From positions 1-64,000 of the forward strand of contig NZ_LOHZ01000043.1 of NCBI RefSeq assembly GCF_001601575.1: a DNA stretch of 64,000 bases. The letters are read 5' to 3'. This document shows, piece after piece, positions 8,930 through 17,079 of this stretch (position 1 is its first letter; each line of letters begins with the position of its first letter). A program made the translations under genes and the position numbers. Below the pieces are notes generated by a model that did not search any database, was not told the DNA's origin, and saw nothing but the letters and a program-made list of their open reading frames with translations. The stretch is from Thermovenabulum gondwanense (GTDB lineage Bacteria; Bacillota; Thermosediminibacteria; Thermosediminibacterales; Thermosediminibacteraceae).

Positions 8930-10636
8930 ATGATAATATTCAGTTTAATATACAATCTGCTGAACAAATTAGGTCTTTTTATTATAATAATTTATCTTTT
9001 ATCCAAATCAAAAACCTTTACAAAACTTATTACCCAGAACGAAAAATCTTTTAAAGGAAACCTATTGCTTATAACAATATTTGGCATTATCGGCATGTTG
9101 GGGAATTATTTCAGTATAAATTATGAAGGCTCCCTGGTAAATACCCGAATTATTGGGGTAGCGTCGGGAGGGCTGTACGGCGGCCCGGTGGTGGGATTAG
9201 GAGCTGCAGTAATATCGGTTATTCACAGGCTGTCCATAGGGACTGCGGACTTTACCTTGAAAGCCTGCAGCATTTCCACAATTATAGAAGGAATGATTTC
9301 CGGATATTCCTATTATATTGCCAAGGAAAGACGCAATAAATGGATTTACGGGATAGTCCTGGGGGTAATTTGTGAATCCCTGAGGAAAATAATGGTGCTC
9401 ATTTTTTCCAGACCTTTTGCCAAAGCCGTAGCGGTGGTTAAAGTCATATGGATTCCCATGACCGTTGTGAATGCCGTAGGTCTTGCTATATTTATAGCGA
9501 TTATCGAATCCATTTTTACAGAAAAGGAGAAACTACAGGCTTATCAAGCAAAGCTTTGTCTTAATATAGCAAATCAAACCCTGCCAATTCTAAGGAAGGG
9601 TTTAAGCAGGGAAACGGCAAAAAAAGCGGGAGAAATTATTTTCAATGTGACGGATTTTGACGCTATAGCCATTACCGACGAAAAGGAAGTACTTTGCCAT
9701 CTCGGAGTGGGCTCGGACCATCATGCTTCCGGGGGACCGCTGTTGACAAACCTTACAAAAAAGGCAATTCAGGAGGGCATTTATGTAGTAAGCAAGAGTA
9801 AGGCGGAAATAGACTGTAAGTTTCCCGATTGTAAACTTCAGTCCGCAATTGTGCTTCCTTTAAAAATAAAGGACAACGTCATCGGGACTTTGAAGTTATA
9901 TAGGTGTGCAGAAAATTCCATAAGCGAAACGGATGTGGAGCTGGGCCTCGGGCTTGCACAGTTATTTTCAACTCAATTAGAGCTTAGTATGATTGAAGAA
10001 CAGAACAAAATTCTCGCTTTGACTCAAATTAAGGTACTGCAAAACCAGATAAATCCGCATTTTTTATTTAACTGCTTGAATACCATCTCTGTCCTGTGCC
10101 GCCTGAACCCCTTTAAAGCAAGAAAACTCATCAGCCATCTTTCCAATTTCTACAGAAAGAATTTAAACAAGAAGGATGCACTGATTGATATAGATGAGGA
10201 ATTGGAGCACGTAAAATCTTATGTGGCATTGGAAAAAGAAAGATTTAAAAACAAGCTTAAGATAACTTTTACAAAGGATGAGAACGTGAATTTCAAAATA
10301 CCGCCGCTTACCCTGCAGCCCTTAGTGGAAAACGCCATCCAGCACGGAATCCTTCCTAAGGAGGAAGGGGGGCATGTGGCGGTAATTATAAAGGGGATTC
10401 GTAAAGGATTTTTGATCTGCGTTAAAGATGACGGCGTAGGAATTGAAGAAGAACTTTTAAAAAATTTAAATTCTCATAATTTCCCGAAAAGCAGTTTTGG
10501 ATTAGAATCAGTTTACAAGAGGTTTAAATATTTCTACGGGAGCAGTATTCAGTTTAATATTTACAGTAAAAAACAAAGGGGTACCTCGGTGATAATACGG
10601 GTAAGGGGTGATGCGGTTGAAGGCCTTAATAGTTGA
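8930..10636 (+). CDS. LytS-type sensor histidine kinase
   Basis: Membrane sensor of the LytS/YehU class. Residues 1-200 hold about six membrane segments of the 5TM-LYT type, with the signature NTRIIGVASGGLYGGPVVGLG at 71-91. A GAF domain spans roughly 205-350. The kinase core carries His377 in NQINPHFLFNCLNTIS, then LQPLVENAIQHGI (N box) and KDDGVGIEEE (G box). Such kinases sense extracellular organic acids such as pyruvate, or envelope state. The response-regulator gene overlaps its end and a TAXI-TRAP transporter follows, so I infer that it senses the substrate of that transporter. Confidence 0.92.
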   Translation: MIIFSLIYNLLNKLGLFIIIIYLLSKSKTFTKLITQNEKSFKGNLLLITIFGIIGMLGNYFSINYEGSLVNTRIIGVASGGLYGGPVVGLGAAVISVIHRLSIGTADFTLKACSISTIIEGMISGYSYYIAKERRNKWIYGIVLGVICESLRKIMVLIFSRPFAKAVAVVKVIWIPMTVVNAVGLAIFIAIIESIFTEKEKLQAYQAKLCLNIANQTLPILRKGLSRETAKKAGEIIFNVTDFDAIAITDEKEVLCHLGVGSDHHASGGPLLTNLTKKAIQEGIYVVSKSKAEIDCKFPDCKLQSAIVLPLKIKDNVIGTLKLYRCAENSISETDVELGLGLAQLFSTQLELSMIEEQNKILALTQIKVLQNQINPHFLFNCLNTISVLCRLNPFKARKLISHLSNFYRKNLNKKDALIDIDEELEHVKSYVALEKERFKNKLKITFTKDENVNFKIPPLTLQPLVENAIQHGILPKEEGGHVAVIIKGIRKGFLICVKDDGVGIEEELLKNLNSHNFPKSSFGLESVYKRFKYFYGSSIQFNIYSKKQRGTSVIIRVRGDAVEGLNS

Positions 10637-11348
10637 AGATGAAGAGTATTCTGCGATAGAGCTGAAATACCTTTTAAAAAAGGTGGATAAAAATATCAAG
10701 GTCATAGGAATTATTAATTCCGGGCAAAAGGCTTTAAATATCGTAAAAAAACTGAACCCCGACGTTGTGTTTCTCGACATAAAATTAAATGATTTAAACG
10801 GACTGGAAATAGCAAAAAGTTTATTATCCCTTGATGAAGGTATAAAAATTATTTTCACTACCGCCTATGATGAATATGCAGTGAAGGCCTTTGAATTGAA
10901 TGCTTTGGATTATGTTTTAAAACCCTTCAGCGAAGAAAGGCTAAAAAAGACAATAGAAAAAATTAAAAGAAATAATGAAGTTGAAACGGCAGGGCTTGGA
11001 AAAAAATTTGAGGAGGTAAAAAAACTCCCGGTAAAATCGGATTCAAAATTGATTTTTATCGACATCGATGAGATTATTTACATCGAAGCCGAGGGGAGAA
11101 ATTCCATTATTAAGACCGCAAATGGTATTTACAAATCCTTATACTCTTTGAAAGATATTGAAGAAAGGTTAAAGAACAACTGCTTTTTCAGGGTTCATAA
11201 AAGCTACATTATAAATCTAAAAAAAATAAGAGAAATAATCCCCTGGTTTAATAACACCTATTTAATAAAATTGAGCGGCTGCGAAGGTATAGAAATACCC
11301 GTATCAAAAAATAAAGCCAATGAACTGAAATCGATTTTGAACATATAA
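10611..11348 (+). CDS. LytTR-family response regulator
   Basis: Receiver domain (about residues 1-120) with phosphoacceptor Asp56 in VVFLDIKLND, the acidic pair Asp10/Glu11 and the conserved Lys in DYVLKPF. The LytTR DNA-binding domain follows (about 140-245) with FRVHKSYIINLKKI. The start is ambiguous: GTG 10608, ATG 10611 and TTG 10617 are all in frame; ATG is chosen. It overlaps the kinase gene, so the pair is coupled. Repeats in the following intergenic region look like its target sites. Confidence 0.92.
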   Translation: MRLKALIVEDEEYSAIELKYLLKKVDKNIKVIGIINSGQKALNIVKKLNPDVVFLDIKLNDLNGLEIAKSLLSLDEGIKIIFTTAYDEYAVKAFELNALDYVLKPFSEERLKKTIEKIKRNNEVETAGLGKKFEEVKKLPVKSDSKLIFIDIDEIIYIEAEGRNSIIKTANGIYKSLYSLKDIEERLKNNCFFRVHKSYIINLKKIREIIPWFNNTYLIKLSGCEGIEIPVSKNKANELKSILNI

Positions 11349-11350
11349 TT

Positions 11351-11400
11351 TTCATTTCAATTTTCATACTGTTCATTTAATGAAATGACACATTCATTTA
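11351..11400 (+). promoter_or_regulatory. Probable LytTR binding sites upstream of the TAXI operon
   Basis: TTCATTT occurs three times on the same strand at 11351, 11372 and 11394, a spacing of 21 and 22 bases, or two helix turns. The middle copy, ACTGTTCAT, fits the published LytTR consensus (W-M-M-G-T-T-N-R-K) at eight of nine positions. Direct repeats with about 21-base phasing are typical for this regulator family. Confidence 0.6.
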
Positions 11401-11473
11401 AATATTGTTTACGAAAGACCTCCTTTTTTGATATTAAATGAGAGGGAAATATTCAAAAAAGGGGGTCATTATT

Positions 11474-12481
11474 TTGAACTTAAAAAAAGTTTTACCGCTT
11501 TTATTGGTAATTTCGCTTATTGTTTTTTCTCTCGGCGGCTGTGGAGCAAAGCAGGATTCAGGTGAAAAGAGCAATTCTACGAATTCCAATCCTGCGCAAA
11601 AAGCGGAGATTACCTTTGCTTCCGGAGGAGCGGGCGGTCCATACCACGTTATCGCCAGCGCTTTAGCTTCCTTATGGAATGAGAAGATTTCCGGTATTAA
11701 TGTTACAAACTCTTCTACCGCTGCTTCTGTGGTAAACCTGAGGATGATAAATGAAAATAAAGCCCAGATAGCTTTTACTATGAGCGATGTGGCATACCTT
11801 GCCAATAAAGGGCAGGAAATGTTCAAGGAACCGCTGGCAAACGTTTTGGGTTTTGCTTCCTTGCACGACAATTACGTGCAGCTTATAACCAAAAAAGACA
11901 GTAAAATTAACAGTGTATACGATTTAAAAGGTAAAAGGGTGGGAGTGGGTGCACCCGGCAGCGGAACCGAATTCAACGCCCGCGGCATATTAAAGGCCGC
12001 CGGTATGACCTACAATGATCTGGCAAAAGCAGATTATTTAAGCTATGCGGAGACCTGCGAACAGTTAGCAAACGGCAACATCGATGCAGGATTTATTACG
12101 GGCGGACTTCCCGTTGCGGCCATAACAGAACTTGCTACTACAAAGGATATAAAGATTGTTCCAATTGCACCTGAAATTATTGAAAAATTAAAGCAGGAAT
12201 ACCCCATATACTTTGAAGCGGAAATTCCTGCAGGAACCTACAAAGGCGTGGACGCACCTGTCAAGACCGTTGCTTTGAAGAACTATCTTGTTGTTAGCAA
12301 GGATATGTCCGAGGATTTGGCATACAATCTCGTAAAAACAATGTTTGACAACTGGGAAACGGTAAAACAGTCCCATTCAGCTTTAAAGGATGTAACCTTG
12401 GAAAGAGCTACCGAACATATGGTAATACCTTTGCATCCTGGAGTAGAGAAATTCTACAAAGAAAAGGGTTTAATCAAATAA
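11474..12481 (+). CDS. TAXI-family TRAP transporter solute-binding lipoprotein
   Basis: Binds a small organic solute outside the cell and delivers it to the TRAP permease. It is a lipoprotein: hydrophobic residues 5-20, then lipobox LGGC with Cys23. The start of the mature domain, ITFASGGAGGPYHVIASALA, is the TAXI signature, and YDLKGKRVGVGAPGSGTEFNA is the conserved hinge. I chose TTG 11474 (335 residues) because GGGGG lies at good spacing; an upstream ATG would add 12 charged residues before the signal. First gene of the LytR-controlled operon. Confidence 0.9.
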   Translation: MNLKKVLPLLLVISLIVFSLGGCGAKQDSGEKSNSTNSNPAQKAEITFASGGAGGPYHVIASALASLWNEKISGINVTNSSTAASVVNLRMINENKAQIAFTMSDVAYLANKGQEMFKEPLANVLGFASLHDNYVQLITKKDSKINSVYDLKGKRVGVGAPGSGTEFNARGILKAAGMTYNDLAKADYLSYAETCEQLANGNIDAGFITGGLPVAAITELATTKDIKIVPIAPEIIEKLKQEYPIYFEAEIPAGTYKGVDAPVKTVALKNYLVVSKDMSEDLAYNLVKTMFDNWETVKQSHSALKDVTLERATEHMVIPLHPGVEKFYKEKGLIK

Positions 12482-12487
12482 AAAACA

Positions 12488-12534
12488 GGAGGTAAAGAGA
12501 GCAGTTAAAGTTATTTAACTGCTCTCTATCTAAA
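12488..12534 (+). promoter_or_regulatory. Ribosome-binding site separated from its start codon by a 14-bp hairpin
   Basis: GGAGG at 12488-12492 is 41 bases from the ATG at 12534, too far to work directly. Between them lies a perfect inverted repeat: arms 12496-12509 and 12514-12527 (14 bp, 4-base loop). If the 32-base hairpin forms, only nine unpaired bases remain between GGAGG and ATG, an ideal distance. There is no other ribosome-binding site near the start. The same hairpin could also protect the upstream solute-binding protein message. Confidence 0.6.
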
Positions 12535-13001
12535 TGCATAAAATGAAAAAAAAAGCATGGGTTTTAATATTTTCATTGGTACTTTTAATTATGTTTTTTA
12601 TCTCAAACAGGCTATATTTAATTATTATTTCATCTAATGAAAAAACTATAAGAATACCTTATTTTAGTGATACTTTTTCAATTATTTTTATACATTCCAG
12701 TGAAAAACAACCCTGGGAAAATATTTTTGGAATTAATGAAGATAAATTAGTGCTGAAAACAATGAAAGTGGCTTCTATTGGCCCGGGGGTGCCTTCGAAT
12801 ATAGAGGACGGATGGAAGGTAAAAATAAAAGACGGTTTCATAGTTTACGATAAAATAGATAAAGAATTTGAATTTCTGGATATAAAACTATCGAAAATTT
12901 CTCCTCATTATCTGAGGATGGGCGGTAAAAAGATTAACTTAGTCAGTATTTTTGGAGATAATACCGGAATTAGAATTAGAGCAAAAAAACTCTTTAACTA
13001 A
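12534..13001 (+). CDS. DUF1850 protein of TAXI-TRAP operons
   Basis: A 155-residue protein with one N-terminal membrane segment (about residues 8-28), the rest predicted outside. Features such as FIHSSEKQPWENIF and the IGPGVPSNIEDGWKVK turn resemble DUF1850, a small family that regularly sits between TAXI binding protein and fused TRAP permease genes. Its role is unknown; it may help assemble or gate the transporter. The start codon seems to depend on a hairpin for ribosome access. A second ATG at 12543 is possible. Confidence 0.65.
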   Translation: MHKMKKKAWVLIFSLVLLIMFFISNRLYLIIISSNEKTIRIPYFSDTFSIIFIHSSEKQPWENIFGINEDKLVLKTMKVASIGPGVPSNIEDGWKVKIKDGFIVYDKIDKEFEFLDIKLSKISPHYLRMGGKKINLVSIFGDNTGIRIRAKKLFN

Positions 13002-13022
13002 TTTTTTGGAGGAGATTTTTTT

Positions 13023-13400
13023 ATGAGCGACAAACAGATAGTTAATGAAAATCAAATACAGGAAACTATAAAAAAATACGATAAAACGGAAAGGACTAAG
13101 GAATTAAAAGGGAATTTAAAAAAATTGGTATCTTTTATAGCAATAGCAATGGCGCTGTATCACCTTTACACCTCCTGGCATGGAACACCTACAGCCATAA
13201 TTCACAGGTCTATTCACGTAAGTTTTATGCTTGTCCTTATTTACTTTTTATATCCCATGAGTTCTAAAGAAAACGGTTTTACTAAATTTTTTGATATAAT
13301 TCTCATTGCTGCAAGTATAATACCGTACCTTTATTTAAGGGCAAATTTCCACGAAATAGTGAACCGTGCCGGAATGCCCACCACCTGGATATACTGGTAG
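13023..13400 (+). CDS. TRAP transporter fused permease, N-terminal fragment (frameshifted)
   Basis: Residues 1-115 match the N-terminal, DctQ-like part of fused TAXI-TRAP permeases; compare the intact copy at 23414-25372. The frame then runs into TAG: after AGMPTT it reads WIYW and stops. The homologous continuation (LDILVGILLVILVLEAGRR) begins at 13385 in the -1 frame, as if one C had been lost from ACCACC(C)TGG. Either the gene is inactivated, a base is missing from the assembly, or ribosomes shift there. ATG start behind GGAGGAG. Confidence 0.8.
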   Translation: MSDKQIVNENQIQETIKKYDKTERTKELKGNLKKLVSFIAIAMALYHLYTSWHGTPTAIIHRSIHVSFMLVLIYFLYPMSSKENGFTKFFDIILIAASIIPYLYLRANFHEIVNRAGMPTTWIYW

Positions 13401-13423
13401 GAATACTTCTGGTAATACTTGTT

Positions 13424-14962
13424 TTGGAAGCAGGAAGAAGAGTAACCGGGCTGGTTCTTCCCATTCTTGCGGTTATATTTTTGCTTTACGGCTTAACAGG
13501 CAACCTGCTCAGCGGATATTTTTCCCATAAAGGTTTTTCAATTCCCGAAATAATCGAATATATGTACCTGACAACAGAAGGGATTTTCGGTACTCCTATA
13601 GGAGTATCGGCTCAATATTTAATACTTTTTGTCATTTTCGGGTCGTTTTTATTAAAATCCGGTGTTGGCGATTTTATAACCGAGATAGCTTTGGCAATTG
13701 CCGGGGATAAAAGGGGCGGGCCCGCTCAGGTGGCGGTACTTTCCAGCGCTTTAATGGGTTCTGTAAACGGTTCGGCGGTGGCAAATGTGGTTACAACAGG
13801 AACATTCACTATACCTCTTATGAAAAAGATAGGATATACTCCGGAATTTGCCGGCGGCGTGGAAGCTGCAGCTTCTACCGGCGGTCAAATCCTGCCTCCT
13901 GTAATGGGCGCGGCAGCTTTTATAATGGCAGAGATCCTGGGGGTAAAATACGTCAATATAATGTACGCGGCCATTATACCTGCATTGCTATATTATTTCG
14001 GGGTATTTATAACGGTTTATTTTAGAGCGGTTCGAATGGACTTAAGGGGATTGGACAAAAAAGAAGTGCCGAGTTTAGGCAAGATTTTTAGAGAGAAGTT
14101 TTTCCTATTGATACCTTTAATTGTACTGGTGTACCTTCTCGTAAAGGGTTATACTCCAACTTTTGCTGCCTTTTTTGGCATTCTATTGACGGTGCCCGTC
14201 AGCTGGCTGACCCCGAGGAATAAAATGAACCTGTCGAAGATATTAGAGGCTTTGGAGTCCGGTGCCAAAGGTTCTTTAAGCGTTGCGGTAACCTGTGCTG
14301 TTGTAGGTATTGTTGTTGGTATTTCTACACTGACGGGACTTGGCTCCAAAATTGCAGGGGCAATTATTTCCCTTTCGGGAGGCAATTTGTTTCTGACATT
14401 GGTATTTACAATGATAGCATGTATTATACTGGGGGTTGGGATGCCTTCAATTCCTGCTTACCTTTTAACGGCTAATATGGCAGTACCGGCACTTTTGAAG
14501 CTCGGCGTTAAACCTTTCGTATCCCACTTCTTCGTATTTTATTACGCTATGCTTGCAAACATTACACCGCCCGTGGCCTTAGCGGCCTATGCAGCAGCGG
14601 GTATATCCGGAGGTGATATGTACAAAACGGGGCTTGAGGGGTTTAAATTGGCTATAGCAGGTTTTATAGTGCCCTTTATGTACGTATACAATCCCGTACT
14701 CCTCGGAATAGGAGGCAGTGCTTTATCAATTATAACCACCTGTATTACAGCCCTGATTGGTGTTACCTTTGTAGCTTCTTCTTTTGAAGGATATCTTCTA
14801 AAGCCGATGAATAAAATTGAAAGGGTTCTTATGATGATTGCCGGCTTGCTTTTAATAAAGCCGGGAGGATTAACCGATATTATAGGTGTTGTTATAGGAG
14901 CCGGTGTTTTACTGCTTCAGATTGGAAAGAGGAAAGTTACGATAAATAAAAATTTATCCTGA
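13424..14962 (+). CDS. TRAP transporter fused permease, C-terminal fragment (frameshifted)
   Basis: The large DctM-like permease part, about twelve membrane segments, with the family motifs SALMGSVNGSAVANVVTTG, EAAASTGGQILPPVMGAAAF and GMPSIPAYLLTANMAVPAL. These line up throughout with the intact second copy at 23414-25372. Homology starts at 13385, before any start codon; the TTG at 13424 lies inside the conserved LEAGRR and has no ribosome-binding site, so this is not an independent gene. With the preceding fragment it would give a normal permease of about 645 residues. Confidence 0.85.
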   Translation: MEAGRRVTGLVLPILAVIFLLYGLTGNLLSGYFSHKGFSIPEIIEYMYLTTEGIFGTPIGVSAQYLILFVIFGSFLLKSGVGDFITEIALAIAGDKRGGPAQVAVLSSALMGSVNGSAVANVVTTGTFTIPLMKKIGYTPEFAGGVEAAASTGGQILPPVMGAAAFIMAEILGVKYVNIMYAAIIPALLYYFGVFITVYFRAVRMDLRGLDKKEVPSLGKIFREKFFLLIPLIVLVYLLVKGYTPTFAAFFGILLTVPVSWLTPRNKMNLSKILEALESGAKGSLSVAVTCAVVGIVVGISTLTGLGSKIAGAIISLSGGNLFLTLVFTMIACIILGVGMPSIPAYLLTANMAVPALLKLGVKPFVSHFFVFYYAMLANITPPVALAAYAAAGISGGDMYKTGLEGFKLAIAGFIVPFMYVYNPVLLGIGGSALSIITTCITALIGVTFVASSFEGYLLKPMNKIERVLMMIAGLLLIKPGGLTDIIGVVIGAGVLLLQIGKRKVTINKNLS

Positions 14963-14972
14963 GATAATAAAC

Positions 14973-15020
14973 TTCCTCTTTGGCGTGATTTTATTTAAGC
15001 CAAAGAGGAAAATTTTTAAA
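14973..15020 (+). terminator. Hairpin between TRAP permease and FAH-family gene
   Basis: Perfect 12-base arms TTCCTCTTTGGC and GCCAAAGAGGAA enclose a 14-base loop and are followed by AATTTTTAAAT. This is a weak terminator or an mRNA-stabilising hairpin that would lower read-through into the two metabolic genes. Confidence 0.65.
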
Positions 15021-15040
15021 TATTAAGGAGGGTAATAATT

Positions 15041-15916
15041 ATGAGGCTTGCCACAATTAAGCTTTTGGGAATGGAAATAGCGGCAATAATTACGGAAAAA
15101 GGCGCGGTTCCCGTTAGTTTAGTAAGTGAAAGACTTAATAAAAATTGGTCCAGGGATTTATTTGAAATTATTGAAAAAGGACAGTTGGATGAAATGAAGG
15201 ACTGGTACGAAAATGGAGGTAAAAAGGAAATAGAAAAACTCGAGTTTATCCCTAAGGAAAAGGTAAAATACGGGCCGTTGTACAGAAGGCCAAGAAAAAT
15301 CTGGGGCATTGGATTAAATTACGTGGAACACGCATCGGATTTAGCAGAAAAAGCCCCCGATGAGGAACCGGCAAGTTTCATGAAGCCCGATACAGCTATT
15401 ATCGGCCATAAAGATGCTATAAAAATTCCCGTCCAGTCCGAAAAGACTACTGCCGAAAGTGAGCTTGGGGTTATAATCGGGAAGGTATGTAAAGAAGTAG
15501 AGAGGGAAGACTGGCTTTCCTATGTAGCAGGGTTTACCACCGTAATCGATGTTACCGCCGAGGATATATTGAGAAAAAATCCCAGATATTTAACGAGGGC
15601 TAAAAGTTTTGATACTTTCTTCAGCTTCGGACCTGTATTGGTGACCCCCGACGAGATTGAGGATGTGTTGAAATTAAGGGTGGCAACGGTAAAAAACGGC
15701 GAAATATATGCGCAAAATACGGTATCAAATATGAAATTTCCGCCGGACTTTCTTGTTTCCTTTCATTCTAAGGTGATGACTCTTCTTCCGGGGGACATTA
15801 TTTCCACAGGAACACCCCGTGCTGTTCAAATTAACGACGGGGATACAGTTGAATGCTGGATCGATGGTTTTGAGCCTCTAATTAATAATGTAATTGATTT
15901 AAAGGCAAGAAAATAG
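15041..15916 (+). CDS. Fumarylacetoacetate hydrolase-family enzyme
   Basis: The C-terminal FAH fold spans roughly residues 85-290: KIWGIGLNYVEHA, the metal-binding acidic residues in AESELGVIIG, FTTVIDVTAEDI, and the closing LLPGDIISTGTPRAV. This superfamily cleaves or hydrates beta-diketo acids and 2-keto acid derivatives (for example 2,4-diketo-3-deoxy sugar acids, acylpyruvates, oxaloacetate) using Mg2+ or Mn2+. The substrate cannot be read from the sequence. The position after a TAXI-TRAP transporter and before an SDR suggests breakdown of the imported organic acid. ATG start behind GGAGGG. Confidence 0.85.
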   Translation: MRLATIKLLGMEIAAIITEKGAVPVSLVSERLNKNWSRDLFEIIEKGQLDEMKDWYENGGKKEIEKLEFIPKEKVKYGPLYRRPRKIWGIGLNYVEHASDLAEKAPDEEPASFMKPDTAIIGHKDAIKIPVQSEKTTAESELGVIIGKVCKEVEREDWLSYVAGFTTVIDVTAEDILRKNPRYLTRAKSFDTFFSFGPVLVTPDEIEDVLKLRVATVKNGEIYAQNTVSNMKFPPDFLVSFHSKVMTLLPGDIISTGTPRAVQINDGDTVECWIDGFEPLINNVIDLKARK

Positions 15917-15949
15917 AAAAAATATGCAAATAAGTTTGGAGGGAATAAA

Positions 15950-16738
15950 ATGGAACTGGGATTGAAAAATAAAACAGTAATTGTTACTGCGTCCAGTTCG
16001 GGACTTGGGAAGGCTGCTGCTCTGGAATTTTGCAGAGAAGGCGCAAATGTAATGCTTTTCAGCAGGTCCGAAGAGGAATTGGTAAAAACGCAGAAGGAAA
16101 TAAAAGAAATAACCGGGAAAGAACCGCTTTTTACTGTAGGGGATATGACAAATTACGAGGATATAAAGCGATTAGTAAAGAATACTGTTGAGGCCTTTGA
16201 AGACGTATATGCCCTTGTAAATAATACCGGCGGACCGCCGGCGGGGAATTTTGACAATTTTGACGATGAAGCCTGGCAAAAAGCCTATGAACTTTGCCTT
16301 TTAAGCTATATCCGGACTATAAGAGAAGTACTTCCCTTTATGAAAAGAAATAATGAAGGGAAGATTGTAAACTTTACCTCTTCTTCCGTAAAGCAGGTTT
16401 TAGACAATCTTATTCTGTCAAATACCTTTAGAATGGGCGTGGTCGGTCTCAGCAAGACTCTTTCCCAGGAGCTGGGTAAATATAATATTTTGATAAATGT
16501 TGTAGGGCCAGGGAGAATCGGCACAGCGAGGGTGGAATACTTGGACAAAATAAGGGCGGAAAAAGCAGGTATTACCGTTGAGGAATTAAGAAAGGAGACT
16601 TCAAAAAATATACCCTTAGGAAGGTACGGTACACCCGAAGAATACGCAAAATTAACCGTATTTCTGTGTTCGCCGGCAAATACATATATCACCGGCCAAA
16701 TTATACTTGTCGATGGTGGTATGGTAAAGGCGTATTAA
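15950..16738 (+). CDS. SDR-family oxidoreductase lacking the YxxxK motif
   Basis: The Rossmann N terminus is clear (TASSSGLGKAAALEF, then NNTGGPPAG), and the C-terminal TGQIILVDGGM ends a typical 262-residue SDR. The catalytic Tyr-x-x-x-Lys is missing: after the serine stretch FTSSSVKQV the place of the tyrosine reads LSNTFRMGVVGLSK. A known SDR subgroup near the ketoacyl reductases has this N..R pattern and no proven activity. It may reduce or oxidise the product of the neighbouring FAH enzyme, or have another role. Its stop codon overlaps that of the convergent MNT gene. Confidence 0.85.
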   Translation: MELGLKNKTVIVTASSSGLGKAAALEFCREGANVMLFSRSEEELVKTQKEIKEITGKEPLFTVGDMTNYEDIKRLVKNTVEAFEDVYALVNNTGGPPAGNFDNFDDEAWQKAYELCLLSYIRTIREVLPFMKRNNEGKIVNFTSSSVKQVLDNLILSNTFRMGVVGLSKTLSQELGKYNILINVVGPGRIGTARVEYLDKIRAEKAGITVEELRKETSKNIPLGRYGTPEEYAKLTVFLCSPANTYITGQIILVDGGMVKAY

Positions 16739-17079
16739 TTTCTTTTAGAACAAATGTCGGTAATATCGATACTCGTTTTTACTATTTCGGAAACAAAACT
16801 TATTTTTCCCGACAAGTCTTCAAATTCTTCGGGAGTATACCCTAATATATCCGCTCCTATATCGTAGTTCCAGTATTTATTCAGAAACTCAAGGCGTTCA
16901 AAAAAATTCATTTTATTAAAATCCTCCGATACTATTGCAAGGTCTACATCGCTGGTTTTTAAAGCTTCACCTCTTGCGTAAGACCCGAACAATAATACTT
17001 TTTCTATTTTGATAGTATTTTTTAACTTGCTTATATAATCGGATAATAATTTTATCAGTTCATCTTTTGTTTTAACCAT
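16735..17079 (-). CDS. MNT-family nucleotidyltransferase of a HEPN/MNT pair
   Basis: Minimal nucleotidyltransferase with GSYARGEALKTSDVDLAIV (GSxxRG...DxD) at residues 32-50, 114 residues long. In HEPN/MNT toxin-antitoxin modules this protein neutralises the HEPN RNase, often by AMP transfer. It overlaps the end of the HEPN gene by 25 bases. ATG start behind AAAGGGTG. The last bases TTAA serve as stop codon for both this gene and the SDR. Confidence 0.85.
   Translation of the reverse strand: MVKTKDELIKLLSDYISKLKNTIKIEKVLLFGSYARGEALKTSDVDLAIVSEDFNKMNFFERLEFLNKYWNYDIGADILGYTPEEFEDLSGKISFVSEIVKTSIDITDICSKRN

Noticed and set aside
13380-13400. Programmed -1 frameshift in the TRAP permease gene
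   Set aside because: There is no slippery heptamer and no clear downstream pseudoknot. A one-base loss in the gene or assembly is simpler, and the intact paralogue has no such feature.
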